64,000 nucleotides of DNA, taken from Hungatella sp. (GTDB lineage: Bacteria > Bacillota > Clostridia > Lachnospirales > Lachnospiraceae). A program made the translations under genes and the position numbers. Below, in pieces: positions 26,348 through 35,078 of the stretch (the first letter of the stretch is position 1; each line of letters opens with the position of its first letter). The DNA lies in the NCBI GenBank assembly GCA_009712635.1, contig WASS01000001.1, forward strand, positions 44,387-108,386, given 5' to 3'. The notes below the pieces were generated by a model that was given only the letters and a program-made list of their open reading frames with translations, made no database searches and was not told where the DNA came from.

Positions 26348-27348
26348 CATTTCCTCCCTGCTTCCAGCTCTCTGGCTTTTTCCCTTGATTCTTCATAGAA
26401 ATGGCAGGCTGTATAGTGGCCTGGTTCCACTTCTTTTAAATCCGGCTTCTGGGTTTTACAGATATCTCTGCATAAAAAGCACCTGGGAGCAAATCTGCAG
26501 CCTTCTCCCGGATTAATGGGGCTGGGCACATCTCCGGTCAGTACGATCCTGTTTGTTTTCTCTTTAAAATTTATTTTTGGAACTGCTGACAGCAAGGCGA
26601 TGGTATAGGGGTGAAGTGCATTGGCAAATATTTCGTCCGTCTGCGCCATCTCTATAATCTGCCCTAAATACATCACTGCCACTTTTTGGGAAATATGCCT
26701 TACCACACTTAAATCATGAGAAATAAACAGGAAGGATAAATTCATCTTTTTCTGCAGATCCATGAGCAGATTAATAATGGTAGCCTGAATTGATACATCC
26801 AGAGAGGAAACCGGTTCATCACAGACGATAAATTCCGGTCCTAAGGATAATGCTCTGGCGATCCCTACCAGCTGACGCTTTCCTCCATCCAGCTCATGGG
26901 GATATTTCTCCAGTACATATTTCTCCAGCCCGCAAAGCTCAATGATCTCTTCAATCCTCTGCCGCCGTTCATTTCCTGAACAGAGGTTATGGATCCGATA
27001 GGACTCCTCCATAATGCTTTGAATGGTTTTTTTTGGATTTAACGAGGAATAGGGATCCTGGAAAATGATCTGGATTTTCTTTCTGAAATCCATGCTTTCA
27101 TCACCTTTGGAGTCCAGAACGCTGCTTCCCTTATAAAGGACTTCTCCGTCAGTTGCTTTATGAAGCCTCATGATTACATTTCCTACTGTCGACTTTCCGC
27201 AGCCGGATTCCCCCACCAGTCCCAGAGTTTCTCCTGGCATGACTGAAAAGCTGATCCCGTCAACAGCATGAAGGACTCCTTTGTTTTTTACTTTAAAATG
27301 TTTCTTTAAATTCCGGACTTCAATCACCGGAAGATTCTGCTTCTCCAT
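26347..27348 (-). CDS. oligopeptide-type ABC transporter ATPase (OppF/DppF-like)
   Basis: 333 residues. Walker A GESGCGKST, Walker B FIVCDEPVSSLD and the C-terminal Cys-containing FAPRCFLCRDIC segment of Opp ATPases. The signature motif reads LDGGKRQLVGIARAL instead of LSGGQ, an unusual change in one half of the ATPase pair. It overlaps the OppD-like gene by one base (TAATG). Context with sugar-acid enzymes suggests uptake of an oligosaccharide or acidic sugar rather than a peptide. Confidence 0.92.
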   Translation of the reverse strand: MEKQNLPVIEVRNLKKHFKVKNKGVLHAVDGISFSVMPGETLGLVGESGCGKSTVGNVIMRLHKATDGEVLYKGSSVLDSKGDESMDFRKKIQIIFQDPYSSLNPKKTIQSIMEESYRIHNLCSGNERRQRIEEIIELCGLEKYVLEKYPHELDGGKRQLVGIARALSLGPEFIVCDEPVSSLDVSIQATIINLLMDLQKKMNLSFLFISHDLSVVRHISQKVAVMYLGQIIEMAQTDEIFANALHPYTIALLSAVPKINFKEKTNRIVLTGDVPSPINPGEGCRFAPRCFLCRDICKTQKPDLKEVEPGHYTACHFYEESREKARELEAGRK

Positions 27349-28316
27349 TAATTTGCTTCCTCCCTCTCAAAACAGGCCACCAGATGACCTGACCCGTATT
27401 CCTGAAGCGGCGGCACTTCCTTCCTGCAGCGGTCAGTACAGGAATTACAGCGGGGATGGAATTTACAGCCGGCAGGCAGTAAACAGGCATTTGCCACATT
27501 TCCCGGAATGAAAGCCAGACGGTTTCTGGGTCCGCTTAAGTTTGGAATGGCACCTAAAAGCCCTTTTGTATACCAATGCCTGGGATTTGTAAAGACTTCT
27601 TCCACAGTGCCGTATTCGATAATGGTTCCGGCATAAATGACCGCAACCTTCTGGCAAAGCTCCGCGATAATTCCCAGATTATGGGTAATCATCAGCAGGG
27701 AGCTGGAACGTTTTCTCTGCAGTTCCTTCATCAGCTCTAAAATCTGTGCCTGTATGGTCACATCAAGGGCTGTGGTGGGTTCATCTGCAATTAGAAGCTC
27801 CGGATTACAGGCAAGAGCTGCTGCAATGCCCACTCTCTGTCTCATACCGCCGGAAAACTGATGGGGGAAATCATCTAAACGGTATTTTGCAATGCCCACC
27901 AGTTCTAACAGTTCCTGGGCTCTTTTTGCAGCCTCTTTTTTACTTAGCTTTTCATGCTTTCTGATTACCATGGAAATCTGTTCTCCAACAGTAAATAATG
28001 GATTTAAGGAGCTTAGGGGGTTCTGGAAGATCATGGATATTTTGTTTCCTCTCATCTCCTCTAAGCTTTTGTGATTCATATCAAGAACCGATTTTCCATC
28101 AAAGTGTATGGAACCTCCGGTTATGTTGCCCACTTCTCTTGGAAGAAGCTTTAAGGCGGATAAGGCAATGGTTGTCTTACCGGCTCCAGTCTCTCCCACA
28201 AGTCCCAGTGCTTCTCCCCGCTCAATGGTTAAATTAATTCCATTCAGTGCCTTTGCGGTTGCCCGCCCGGTTTTATATTCTACATGCAAATCTTTTATTT
28301 CCAACAATGGTGCCAT
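27348..28316 (-). CDS. oligopeptide-type ABC transporter ATPase (OppD/DppD-like)
   Basis: 322 residues with Walker A GETGAGKTT, signature FSGGMRQRVGIA, Walker B LLIADEPTTALD, and the Cys-rich C-terminal FHPRCNSCTDRC typical of OppD. Unlike its partner it has a standard signature. The ATG at 28316 follows GGAGG; upstream codons in the same frame lie in the permease gene. Confidence 0.93.
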   Translation of the reverse strand: MAPLLEIKDLHVEYKTGRATAKALNGINLTIERGEALGLVGETGAGKTTIALSALKLLPREVGNITGGSIHFDGKSVLDMNHKSLEEMRGNKISMIFQNPLSSLNPLFTVGEQISMVIRKHEKLSKKEAAKRAQELLELVGIAKYRLDDFPHQFSGGMRQRVGIAAALACNPELLIADEPTTALDVTIQAQILELMKELQRKRSSSLLMITHNLGIIAELCQKVAVIYAGTIIEYGTVEEVFTNPRHWYTKGLLGAIPNLSGPRNRLAFIPGNVANACLLPAGCKFHPRCNSCTDRCRKEVPPLQEYGSGHLVACFEREEAN

Positions 28317-28332
28317 GTTGTCGCCTCCAGCC

Positions 28333-29187
28333 TTAATCTTTGTTTTTGGGATCCAGTATGTCGCGTACTCCGTCACCAAGGAAGTTAAATGCCAGTACAA
28401 TGATCATTAATGTGACTCCCGGAACAACCACCGTCCAGGGTGCAGTGGCAATATATTCTCTTCCATCTGCAATCATGGAGCCCAGAGACGGATTGGGAAG
28501 GGGAACTCCCATGCCAAGGAAGCTTAAATTTGCCTCCGTCAGGATGACAAATCCGATCTGCTGGCTCATTAAGATAATGAGCGGAGTCAGTACGCAGGGA
28601 AGAACCTGGGTGATCAGTATCCTGGCATTGGAAGCGCCAAGCACTCTTGAAGCCTGGATAAATTCGCTGTTGCGGATTCCCATTACGCTTCCCCGCACCA
28701 CCCTTGTATAAGAGGTCCATCCCACAATGGCAAGAACCAGTAAAAGATTGGGTACACTGTTGCCGAAAATTGCCATTACGGTAATTGCTAGTACCATGGT
28801 GGGAATGGACAGCTGTATATCACAGATACGCATGATAACATTATCGATGGTACCTCCGAAAAATCCGGCAATCGCTCCCAGTGCCGTTCCGATTAAAGCA
28901 GGGATCAGCACTCCTGCTGCTGCAATTAGCAAAGAGATGCGGCAGCCCGTAACCAGTCTTGTAAAAATATCCTGTCCAAGGGCATCTGTGCCCAATATGT
29001 ATCCGTTTATTCCGTTTGCAAGGAATTCCGGTGAAATCAAACGTTTCCTTAAATCCGACTGTATGGGATCATGAACCACAAACAGCGGAGAAGTGAAGGC
29101 GGCCAGAGTAACAAAAACTGCGATAACCAGCCCGATTACAAAGAACTTCGATTTTTTCATCCTTCGAAGCAATTCACTTTTTTTCAT
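28333..29187 (-). CDS. ABC transporter permease (DppC/OppC-like)
   Basis: 284 residues with an N-terminal membrane segment (about 15-38), an outside loop containing YILGTDALGQDIFTRLV, and five further helices. The EAA loop is visible as EFIQASRVLGASNARILITQVLPC. It pairs with the DppB-like permease 12 bases upstream. Confidence 0.93.
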   Translation of the reverse strand: MKKSELLRRMKKSKFFVIGLVIAVFVTLAAFTSPLFVVHDPIQSDLRKRLISPEFLANGINGYILGTDALGQDIFTRLVTGCRISLLIAAAGVLIPALIGTALGAIAGFFGGTIDNVIMRICDIQLSIPTMVLAITVMAIFGNSVPNLLLVLAIVGWTSYTRVVRGSVMGIRNSEFIQASRVLGASNARILITQVLPCVLTPLIILMSQQIGFVILTEANLSFLGMGVPLPNPSLGSMIADGREYIATAPWTVVVPGVTLMIIVLAFNFLGDGVRDILDPKNKD

Positions 29188-29199
29188 GTTGTTTCCTCC

Positions 29200-30129
29200 C
29201 TAATTCAGACTCATGCGCGGATCAACAGCCACGTAGATGATGTCCACCAGAATATTAATGATCACGAACAGGGAAGCCGTCACAAGCAGAATGGACTGAA
29301 TCAGTGGAAAATCCCTCATGTTTATGGCTTTTACAGTCAGACTTCCAAGTCCCGGCCAGCCAAATACCTGTTCCACTATAATCGCCCCTGCAAGAAGCTG
29401 TCCGATCTGCATCCCAATGATGGTAATGGTAGGAAGCAGCGCATTTTTTAAAGCATATCTGGTATAGATCTTAAAATTACCGATTCCTCTTGCCTTTGTG
29501 GCTGTAATGTAATCCTCTTCCAGTACCTCATACATTCCGGAACGGAGCATTCTTGTGACTAAAGCAGCCAGGGGAAGCCCAAGGGTGAGTGCCGGAAGAA
29601 TCAGATTCCGGAAGGAACCGTATCCCTGTGTGGGAAGCACTCCCATAAAAACTCCAAAAAACAGGATAAAGAGAAGCCCAAGCCAGACCTGGGACATGGA
29701 CATTCCTAAAAGTGCAAATACCATGGAGAAAAAATCAATTGCTGATCCCTTCTTAATTCCCGATATAATTCCCATGGGAAAACTGACTAAAATGGATACA
29801 ACCACTGCAGCAAAGGTCAGTAAACCAGTTGCCGGAAGGCGTCCGAATATCAGTTCCCCGCAAGAACGGTTAAAAAAAATAGATGTACCCAGATTTCCGT
29901 GGAGAACATCCCCAATGTAAATTAAGTATTGCTGAATCAACGGTTTATTCAATCCCATTTTCGCTTCTACGGCTGCGATCTGCTCCACTGTGGCATTATC
30001 CGGCAGCATAAGAGCTGCCGGATTGCCTGGGGCGAGACGCATAAGTCCAAAGGCTACAATGGATACGCCAAACAGCACGATAACCGCTGACAGCAGTCTT
30101 TTTACCATAAACTGCATGAAATTCTGCAT
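29200..30129 (-). CDS. ABC transporter permease (DppB/OppB-like)
   Basis: 309 residues, six membrane helices. The start FMVKRLLSAVIVLFGVS and the EAA loop EEDYITATKARGIGNFKIYTRYAL are typical of OppB/DppB. Located directly after the solute-binding protein gene in the operon. Confidence 0.93.
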   Translation of the reverse strand: MQNFMQFMVKRLLSAVIVLFGVSIVAFGLMRLAPGNPAALMLPDNATVEQIAAVEAKMGLNKPLIQQYLIYIGDVLHGNLGTSIFFNRSCGELIFGRLPATGLLTFAAVVVSILVSFPMGIISGIKKGSAIDFFSMVFALLGMSMSQVWLGLLFILFFGVFMGVLPTQGYGSFRNLILPALTLGLPLAALVTRMLRSGMYEVLEEDYITATKARGIGNFKIYTRYALKNALLPTITIIGMQIGQLLAGAIIVEQVFGWPGLGSLTVKAINMRDFPLIQSILLVTASLFVIINILVDIIYVAVDPRMSLN

Positions 30130-30151
30130 TTCATTACCCCCTGGTTATAGA

Positions 30152-31735
30152 TTAGTTTTTCATGACTCTTGAAAGGTCAATAATAGTGTCGTTGTAAAGC
30201 CTGACTCCGCTCAGCTTATTGGAATAGGCATTGATGGTATCCAGATTGATGAAGTAGCACATACGGCCTCCGTCTTCCATCATCAATGTAAACGCCTGCT
30301 TTAACAACTCATCCTGCTTGCTTCTGTCAATGGTCTGTCTGGCCTCTGTTAACAGGGAAGTGATCTCAGGATTTTCAAGCTGGGTATTGCAGGAATCGGA
30401 CAGCCAGTGTGTTATCATATGTCTCCATGGAGATCCGTTGTTGTAAAATACATTGGAGAATGCAATATCATAGTCTCCGGCAGAACGCTTTGTTACAAAC
30501 GTAGCGCCTTCCATAATTTCCAGTTTTACATTAAATCCTGCTTCAGTCATCATGGACATGACTGCCTGAAGGACCTCTTTTGTACGGGGTACCTTTCCAT
30601 CAATAGCCATGAAATAGATTTCTTCTCCCTTGTAACTGCTTTCTTTTAAAAGTTTCTTAGCAAGCTCTGGATCATACTGGTTGTATTTGCTTTCCAGATC
30701 CTTATCGTATCCCGTAACGCCTTCCATTACAGGCCAGTAAGCAGGGGAACCGGAGCCAAGAATGCTTTCCACAATTAACTTGCGGTCAATGGCATGGGTC
30801 AGGGCAAGGCGTACATTTTTATCTGCAAAGGGTTTTCCCTGTCCGGACTGAAGAGCCATCCAACTGATGGTTGTACCTGGCTTGGAATCCACCGTAACTC
30901 CATCGGTTCCGGAAAGTACATCCACCTGATCAGGGGGAATGTTGGATATCAAATCAAATTCACCGGTTCTCATACTGGATACACGGGTTGTGTCTTCCGA
31001 TATTGGCTTATATACGATTTTGTCCACATTGGATTTCTGATTGCCCCAATCCCAGTAATCATCGTTTCTTACGAATACGGCTTCATTACCCGGATCCCAG
31101 CTGACAAACTTCCATGGTCCTGTACCAGGGCTTGTCTTAAACATATCCTCTCCCTGCTCTGCCAGAGCCTTTGCCGGCAGCATAGGCATATAGGTAAGCT
31201 GGTTCAGCATATCGCCGATTGGCTTCTTACAATGTACAACAGCCGTATATTCGTCTGCTGCTTCCACAGATTCAATATCAGACCAGAGGAAATTCATATT
31301 CAAGGTATTGTTAAACGCACCTCGTTCCAAAGTTGCTTTTACTGAGTCCGCATTGAAGTCTTCACCATTATGGAATTTGACTCCCTGCCTTAATTTAAAT
31401 GTCCAGTCCAGACCGTCATCGGATACACTCCATTCTGTAGCAAGACCTGGTTCATAATTACCTGCGTGGTCCGTACGAACAAGCATATCGTAAATCAGAA
31501 GCTGAATGCTGTAAAACGGAACAACTGGCTGTCCCATTGGATCCCATGTGTAGACATCTTCAGACATGGAAAATGTCACAACATTCTCTCCGCCTTCTTT
31601 TTTACCTGCAGAGGTTTCCGTACCGCCCGCTGCGTTGGTTCCCGGGGTACTGCTTTTTGTGCCGCCCCCGCAGCCTGACAGTGTGCCAATCCCCAGGACA
31701 GCCGCCAGCAGACAGCAAATAATTCTTTTTCTCAT
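30152..31735 (-). CDS. ABC transporter solute-binding lipoprotein (SBP_bac_5 family)
   Basis: 527 residues. Lipoprotein signal peptide with lipobox LSGCGGG (about 15-21), a Gly/Ser/Thr linker, and the DppA/OppA-type fold with SDDGLDWTFKLRQGVKFHNGEDFNADSVKATLER-like features. Exported and anchored outside the cell. The start is the ATG at 31735 preceded by AAAGGGAAAG; the frame continues upstream only through non-coding promoter DNA. First gene of the eight-gene operon. Confidence 0.92.
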   Translation of the reverse strand: MRKRIICCLLAAVLGIGTLSGCGGGTKSSTPGTNAAGGTETSAGKKEGGENVVTFSMSEDVYTWDPMGQPVVPFYSIQLLIYDMLVRTDHAGNYEPGLATEWSVSDDGLDWTFKLRQGVKFHNGEDFNADSVKATLERGAFNNTLNMNFLWSDIESVEAADEYTAVVHCKKPIGDMLNQLTYMPMLPAKALAEQGEDMFKTSPGTGPWKFVSWDPGNEAVFVRNDDYWDWGNQKSNVDKIVYKPISEDTTRVSSMRTGEFDLISNIPPDQVDVLSGTDGVTVDSKPGTTISWMALQSGQGKPFADKNVRLALTHAIDRKLIVESILGSGSPAYWPVMEGVTGYDKDLESKYNQYDPELAKKLLKESSYKGEEIYFMAIDGKVPRTKEVLQAVMSMMTEAGFNVKLEIMEGATFVTKRSAGDYDIAFSNVFYNNGSPWRHMITHWLSDSCNTQLENPEITSLLTEARQTIDRSKQDELLKQAFTLMMEDGGRMCYFINLDTINAYSNKLSGVRLYNDTIIDLSRVMKN

Positions 31736-31795
31736 AATGTTCTTTCCCTTTCTCCATACAAATTCACACCAAACCGAGCTCGTTGCTGTATGGTG

Positions 31796-31825
31796 AGTAT
31801 AGCCTACTGGTATGCAGACTGTAAA
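31796..31825 (-). promoter_or_regulatory. promoter of the sugar-acid ABC operon
   Basis: TTTACA (31820-31825), 18-base spacer, TATACT (31796-31801), facing the solute-binding protein gene and divergent from the AraC regulator. Confidence 0.65.
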
Positions 31826-32000
31826 TATCCCATTCTTCAACTGGTTTCCATTATTTGCCCTGAAAAGATAATATTTGTTAATAGAACAAAATTTATCAAA
31901 AGATAGACTTCTTTCAGCACTTGTTATCAATCTTTAAATCTTATATACTTATTTTTGTGACATTTACATAATTATCTACACCTGGGAGGGGCCATCATAC

Positions 32001-34304
32001 ATGAATCATAATTTAAAAGACATCTTACGTAAATTCCGGAACAAAAAACTTCTCACACAGCTTTTTACTGTAATGGCTGCTTTTAGCGGAATTTTAATGG
32101 CAGTGGTATCCATGGTGGTCAACCACCAGACTACGGCCACCTTTCTAAAAAATAATAACCTGATCTACACCAACACTATGGAAGTCTCCATTAAGACACT
32201 GGATACGTTATTTTCCGGTTTTCACAACTCTCTGACTCATATTACCTATGATGCAGGCATTGTGGATTCCGTCGTGACGCCAAAGCCTTTAGACTCTGTA
32301 GCCAATTATCAGGTATGGTCAGTTCTAAACGGTTACTGCCAGGAAACAGAAGGAATGGAAGAAATTTATCTCTACATAAGAAAAACCAATCAGGTGCTTA
32401 CATCTACCTACGAAAAATGTTCCCTTGACTTTTTTCGGGAGAGAGATCTGGTAGACAGGCACTTTGCCTCCCGCCCTTCCACTGTTCTGCTGAAAAGCGG
32501 GCGTACTACTTCCATTGAAATTTATAAGGACAGAGTTTATATGGTGAGAGACTTTCCCTTAAACGGGGAAAAAGGACTGGGAACGCTGTTTATGAAGATG
32601 AAGTCTTCAGTCCTTTCAGATGCACTGGAAGCAGCCCAGACATCCTATAGCCATCTTCTTGCCTACGATAATAATTTTAATCCGCTCTTTCCCGGCATGC
32701 TGGATTATGGCAGGGTGCCAGAAGGCTTGATTGATCTGATACCAGGGTATATAAAAGAGGGTAGAAATACCATATATTCCGACAATCAGCACTATTATTT
32801 CTGTCAGTCTGATCAGACCGGAATTAATCTGGTTCTGTTGGTTGACGATACGGCTTTCATGCCCTCCTCACGCATGGTGTTCATGAATTCTCTCCCTTAT
32901 TTTGCCCTGATTTTAATTTTAAGCAGTCTTTTATCGGTGTGCGTTCTTTACTTAAGCTATATGCCTGTTCAGAAATTAAAGAAAATGATTTCGTCAGAGG
33001 AAAGTGGCGGTAACAATGCTGATGGAAAAAATGAATGGGATTATCTGACGGAAAGCTTCTTAAAGATATCCAACCATAAATATCAGCTGGATTATATTTT
33101 AAGTAATATGATTCCAAAAATTTCCAAGGAATTTTATTTTGATCTGTTGAACGGAAAACCAATGGATCTCCCTTATATTCAAAGCATACTTACAAATATA
33201 GGCAGTCCTTTAAATACAGAAGATCCCTGCAAAGTGATCACAGTCACTTTTCTGGATTCTGTTGATCCAATTTTGAAAAACCATCTCGCTGACAGCTTAA
33301 AGCAGATTCTTAAACGAAATTCAGATGGTATCTGCAGGTATGTACTTCAGCAGATTGATGAATCCCTTTATGCTGTAATTATTCAGTTTATAGCAGACCT
33401 TGGATATAGTAAAATTACGGATTTTGAAATTAAGCTGGAACAAGCCTTTTTTCAATCCAGCGATGACCGGAGTAACGGTGTATTACTGGAAATTGGTCCG
33501 AAATGCAGTTCTATTCAGAATGTATCCTTTTCTTATCAGGAAAGCCTGGAAAGACTGGCCAGGCAGAAATACCCTTTACCAAAAAACAAAGAAAAAACTG
33601 TGCGCAATGAGGAGGACTCTGTAAAGTTCAACCATCATTTCTTCCAGCTGCAGATGAAATCAATCTCAGAGTTAATTATGAAAGGGGATACTGACACAGC
33701 TTTAAAAAAGGCACTCCATATCTGCCATACCCTGCCTCACGACGGTAATCCCGAGGAGATATGCAGAGCTTATGAATATTACCGTCTGGCTTTTTTAAAT
33801 ACACTTGCCTCCTACCGCATTACGGAAGCAGAAGAAAAAGAATACGCATTCCTTTTTGATCCGGACCCCTATCCCTCCCAATGCGCAGAGAATCCTGCCT
33901 GTATGCAGGAGTACATGGTGCCGTTTTGTACGGCTGCCGTAAATCTTCTGTCAGAAAAATATCTAAAGCAGCAGCATAAGTATTTAATTCGGGCTAAACG
34001 CTGCATTGAAGAGAGCTATGCAGACCCAAATCTTTCCCTGAATCTGCTGGCAGAACAGTGCAAAACTACTACCAGCTATTTGAGCAGGCTTTTTAAAGAG
34101 AGTTTTGGTATCAATTTTGTGGACTATTTAAACCAGTACCGGATAGAAAAGGCCAAGGAACTGCTTATGACTACCAGTAAACCGGTAAAAGAGATTGCTT
34201 CCACTACAGGATTTAATTCCCAGCAGAACTTTATCCGGGTATTTAAAAAGCATGCAGGCGTGACACCTGGACAGTTTAAGTCTGAAAAAGAAAGTACGAA
34301 ATAA
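32001..34304 (+). CDS. membrane-bound AraC family regulator
   Basis: 767 residues. Membrane helix about 20-42, a large extracytoplasmic sensor region (about 45-295), a second helix about 297-320 and, after a long cytoplasmic part, an AraC HTH domain at about 665-765 (SLNLLAEQCKTTTSYLSRLFKESFGINFVDYL and the second HTH with GFNSQQNFIRVFKKHAGVTP). Such one-protein sensors are frequent in clostridia and regulate adjacent carbohydrate uptake genes. It is divergent from the ABC/sugar-acid operon, its likely target. GGGAGG precedes the ATG. Confidence 0.9.
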   Translation: MNHNLKDILRKFRNKKLLTQLFTVMAAFSGILMAVVSMVVNHQTTATFLKNNNLIYTNTMEVSIKTLDTLFSGFHNSLTHITYDAGIVDSVVTPKPLDSVANYQVWSVLNGYCQETEGMEEIYLYIRKTNQVLTSTYEKCSLDFFRERDLVDRHFASRPSTVLLKSGRTTSIEIYKDRVYMVRDFPLNGEKGLGTLFMKMKSSVLSDALEAAQTSYSHLLAYDNNFNPLFPGMLDYGRVPEGLIDLIPGYIKEGRNTIYSDNQHYYFCQSDQTGINLVLLVDDTAFMPSSRMVFMNSLPYFALILILSSLLSVCVLYLSYMPVQKLKKMISSEESGGNNADGKNEWDYLTESFLKISNHKYQLDYILSNMIPKISKEFYFDLLNGKPMDLPYIQSILTNIGSPLNTEDPCKVITVTFLDSVDPILKNHLADSLKQILKRNSDGICRYVLQQIDESLYAVIIQFIADLGYSKITDFEIKLEQAFFQSSDDRSNGVLLEIGPKCSSIQNVSFSYQESLERLARQKYPLPKNKEKTVRNEEDSVKFNHHFFQLQMKSISELIMKGDTDTALKKALHICHTLPHDGNPEEICRAYEYYRLAFLNTLASYRITEAEEKEYAFLFDPDPYPSQCAENPACMQEYMVPFCTAAVNLLSEKYLKQQHKYLIRAKRCIEESYADPNLSLNLLAEQCKTTTSYLSRLFKESFGINFVDYLNQYRIEKAKELLMTTSKPVKEIASTTGFNSQQNFIRVFKKHAGVTPGQFKSEKESTK

Positions 34305-34338
34305 AAGACTGGAAACATGGGGGAAAGGCGGCAATTTC

Positions 34339-34365
34339 ACCGTTTTGTAATTAGTACATACTATA
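34339..34365 (+). promoter_or_regulatory. candidate mother-cell sigma (SigK/SigE-type) promoter
   Basis: AC (34339-34340), 16-base spacer, CATACTATA (34357-34365). This matches the SigK pattern AC-N16/17-CATAnnnTA and resembles SigE -10 elements. No good SigA -35 was seen for this long operon. Short motifs occur by chance, so this is suggestive only. Confidence 0.4.
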
Positions 34366-34412
34366 TATAAGAAATACGTATTTCTATTATTATATCAAGT
34401 GGGGGCGTTATC

Positions 34413-34697
34413 ATGGCTAATTATAAACCAGTTGTCAGGACAATCGGGGCAGCATCAGCTGCTTCAGGCATTGTTCTTCCTGCAAAGCTTTCAACTACAA
34501 GCTGGGTACTTCTTTTAGTCAGAGGTACTGCTGTATTTAGCAATACAATCTTAAGAAGTGGTGCTGTTGCTATCTGGAAAAGCACAACTCCAACAACCGC
34601 AGCTCCAAGTGAAGTAACATTTACAGATGCAAACGCAGTTTATGGTATTTCCACCAAAGCCGGTGTTCAGCTCAGATTCAAATTTTACGCTAAATAA
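34413..34697 (+). CDS. small Ser/Thr-rich protein, possible glycosylated surface subunit
   Basis: 94 residues, no cysteine and no signal peptide; about 21 residues are Ser or Thr. Alternating hydrophobic strands (WVLLLVRGTAVF, AVAIWKS, VQLRFKFYAK) suggest an all-beta subunit. I do not recognise the family. It is the first gene of the legionaminic-acid operon, has a GGGGG SD, and is followed by a stable hairpin that could raise its own mRNA level, as expected for an abundant structural protein. A role as the acceptor of the Maf-like glycosyltransferase is inference. Confidence 0.7.
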   Translation: MANYKPVVRTIGAASAASGIVLPAKLSTTSWVLLLVRGTAVFSNTILRSGAVAIWKSTTPTTAAPSEVTFTDANAVYGISTKAGVQLRFKFYAK

Positions 34698-34704
34698 AAG
34701 CTCC

Positions 34705-34732
34705 GGGGTGTTCATTTATTTTTGGACACCCC
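34705..34732 (+). other. intercistronic hairpin without T tail
   Basis: GGGGTGTTC/GGACACCCC, nine pairs, ten-base loop, between the first and second genes of the leg operon. With no T run after it, it is more likely a transcript-stabilising or partial attenuation stem than a full terminator. Confidence 0.5.
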
Positions 34733-34750
34733 TACTAAGGAGGCGATGGT

Positions 34751-35041
34751 ATGTTATCTAAATTATGTTTTACAGGCTGCCAGTTAATCTGCTCCGGAGT
34801 TGTGACTGCAGATGTGAATTTAACATGTGATTCTTATCTGTTCCTTACAGGAACGGTATACACTCCTGCCGGAGAGCCTCTGCCAAATGCTGCCGTTGAA
34901 ATCCGCATTCTTGATGACGCTGATCCCACCCGGGTGATACGAATCGGTGTCACGTTTTCTCTTTCAGATGGCACTTATGGCGTCTCTCTGCCCAGAATAC
35001 CCGGCAGACAGTATCAGCTGCTGGCATTTTCGCCTTTATAG
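34751..35041 (+). CDS. small carboxypeptidase-regulatory-like beta-sandwich protein
   Basis: 96 residues. Four Cys occur within the first 26 residues, then LTGTVYTPAGEPLPNAAVEI and SDGTYGVSLPRIPGRQYQL, the pattern of CarboxypepD_reg/transthyretin-like beta-sandwich domains. Related to the genes at 37034, 37357 and 37669. No signal peptide. AAGGAGG lies seven bases before the ATG. Function unknown; probably a structural surface component. Confidence 0.72.
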   Translation: MLSKLCFTGCQLICSGVVTADVNLTCDSYLFLTGTVYTPAGEPLPNAAVEIRILDDADPTRVIRIGVTFSLSDGTYGVSLPRIPGRQYQLLAFSPL

Positions 35042-35078
35042 GCATTGGCTTAAGGCCACCATTCTTGTGGAGGAAGCT

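Noticed and set aside
30794..31345. Plus-strand ORF of 183 codons
   Set aside because: Antisense to the solute-binding protein; no recognisable protein pattern.
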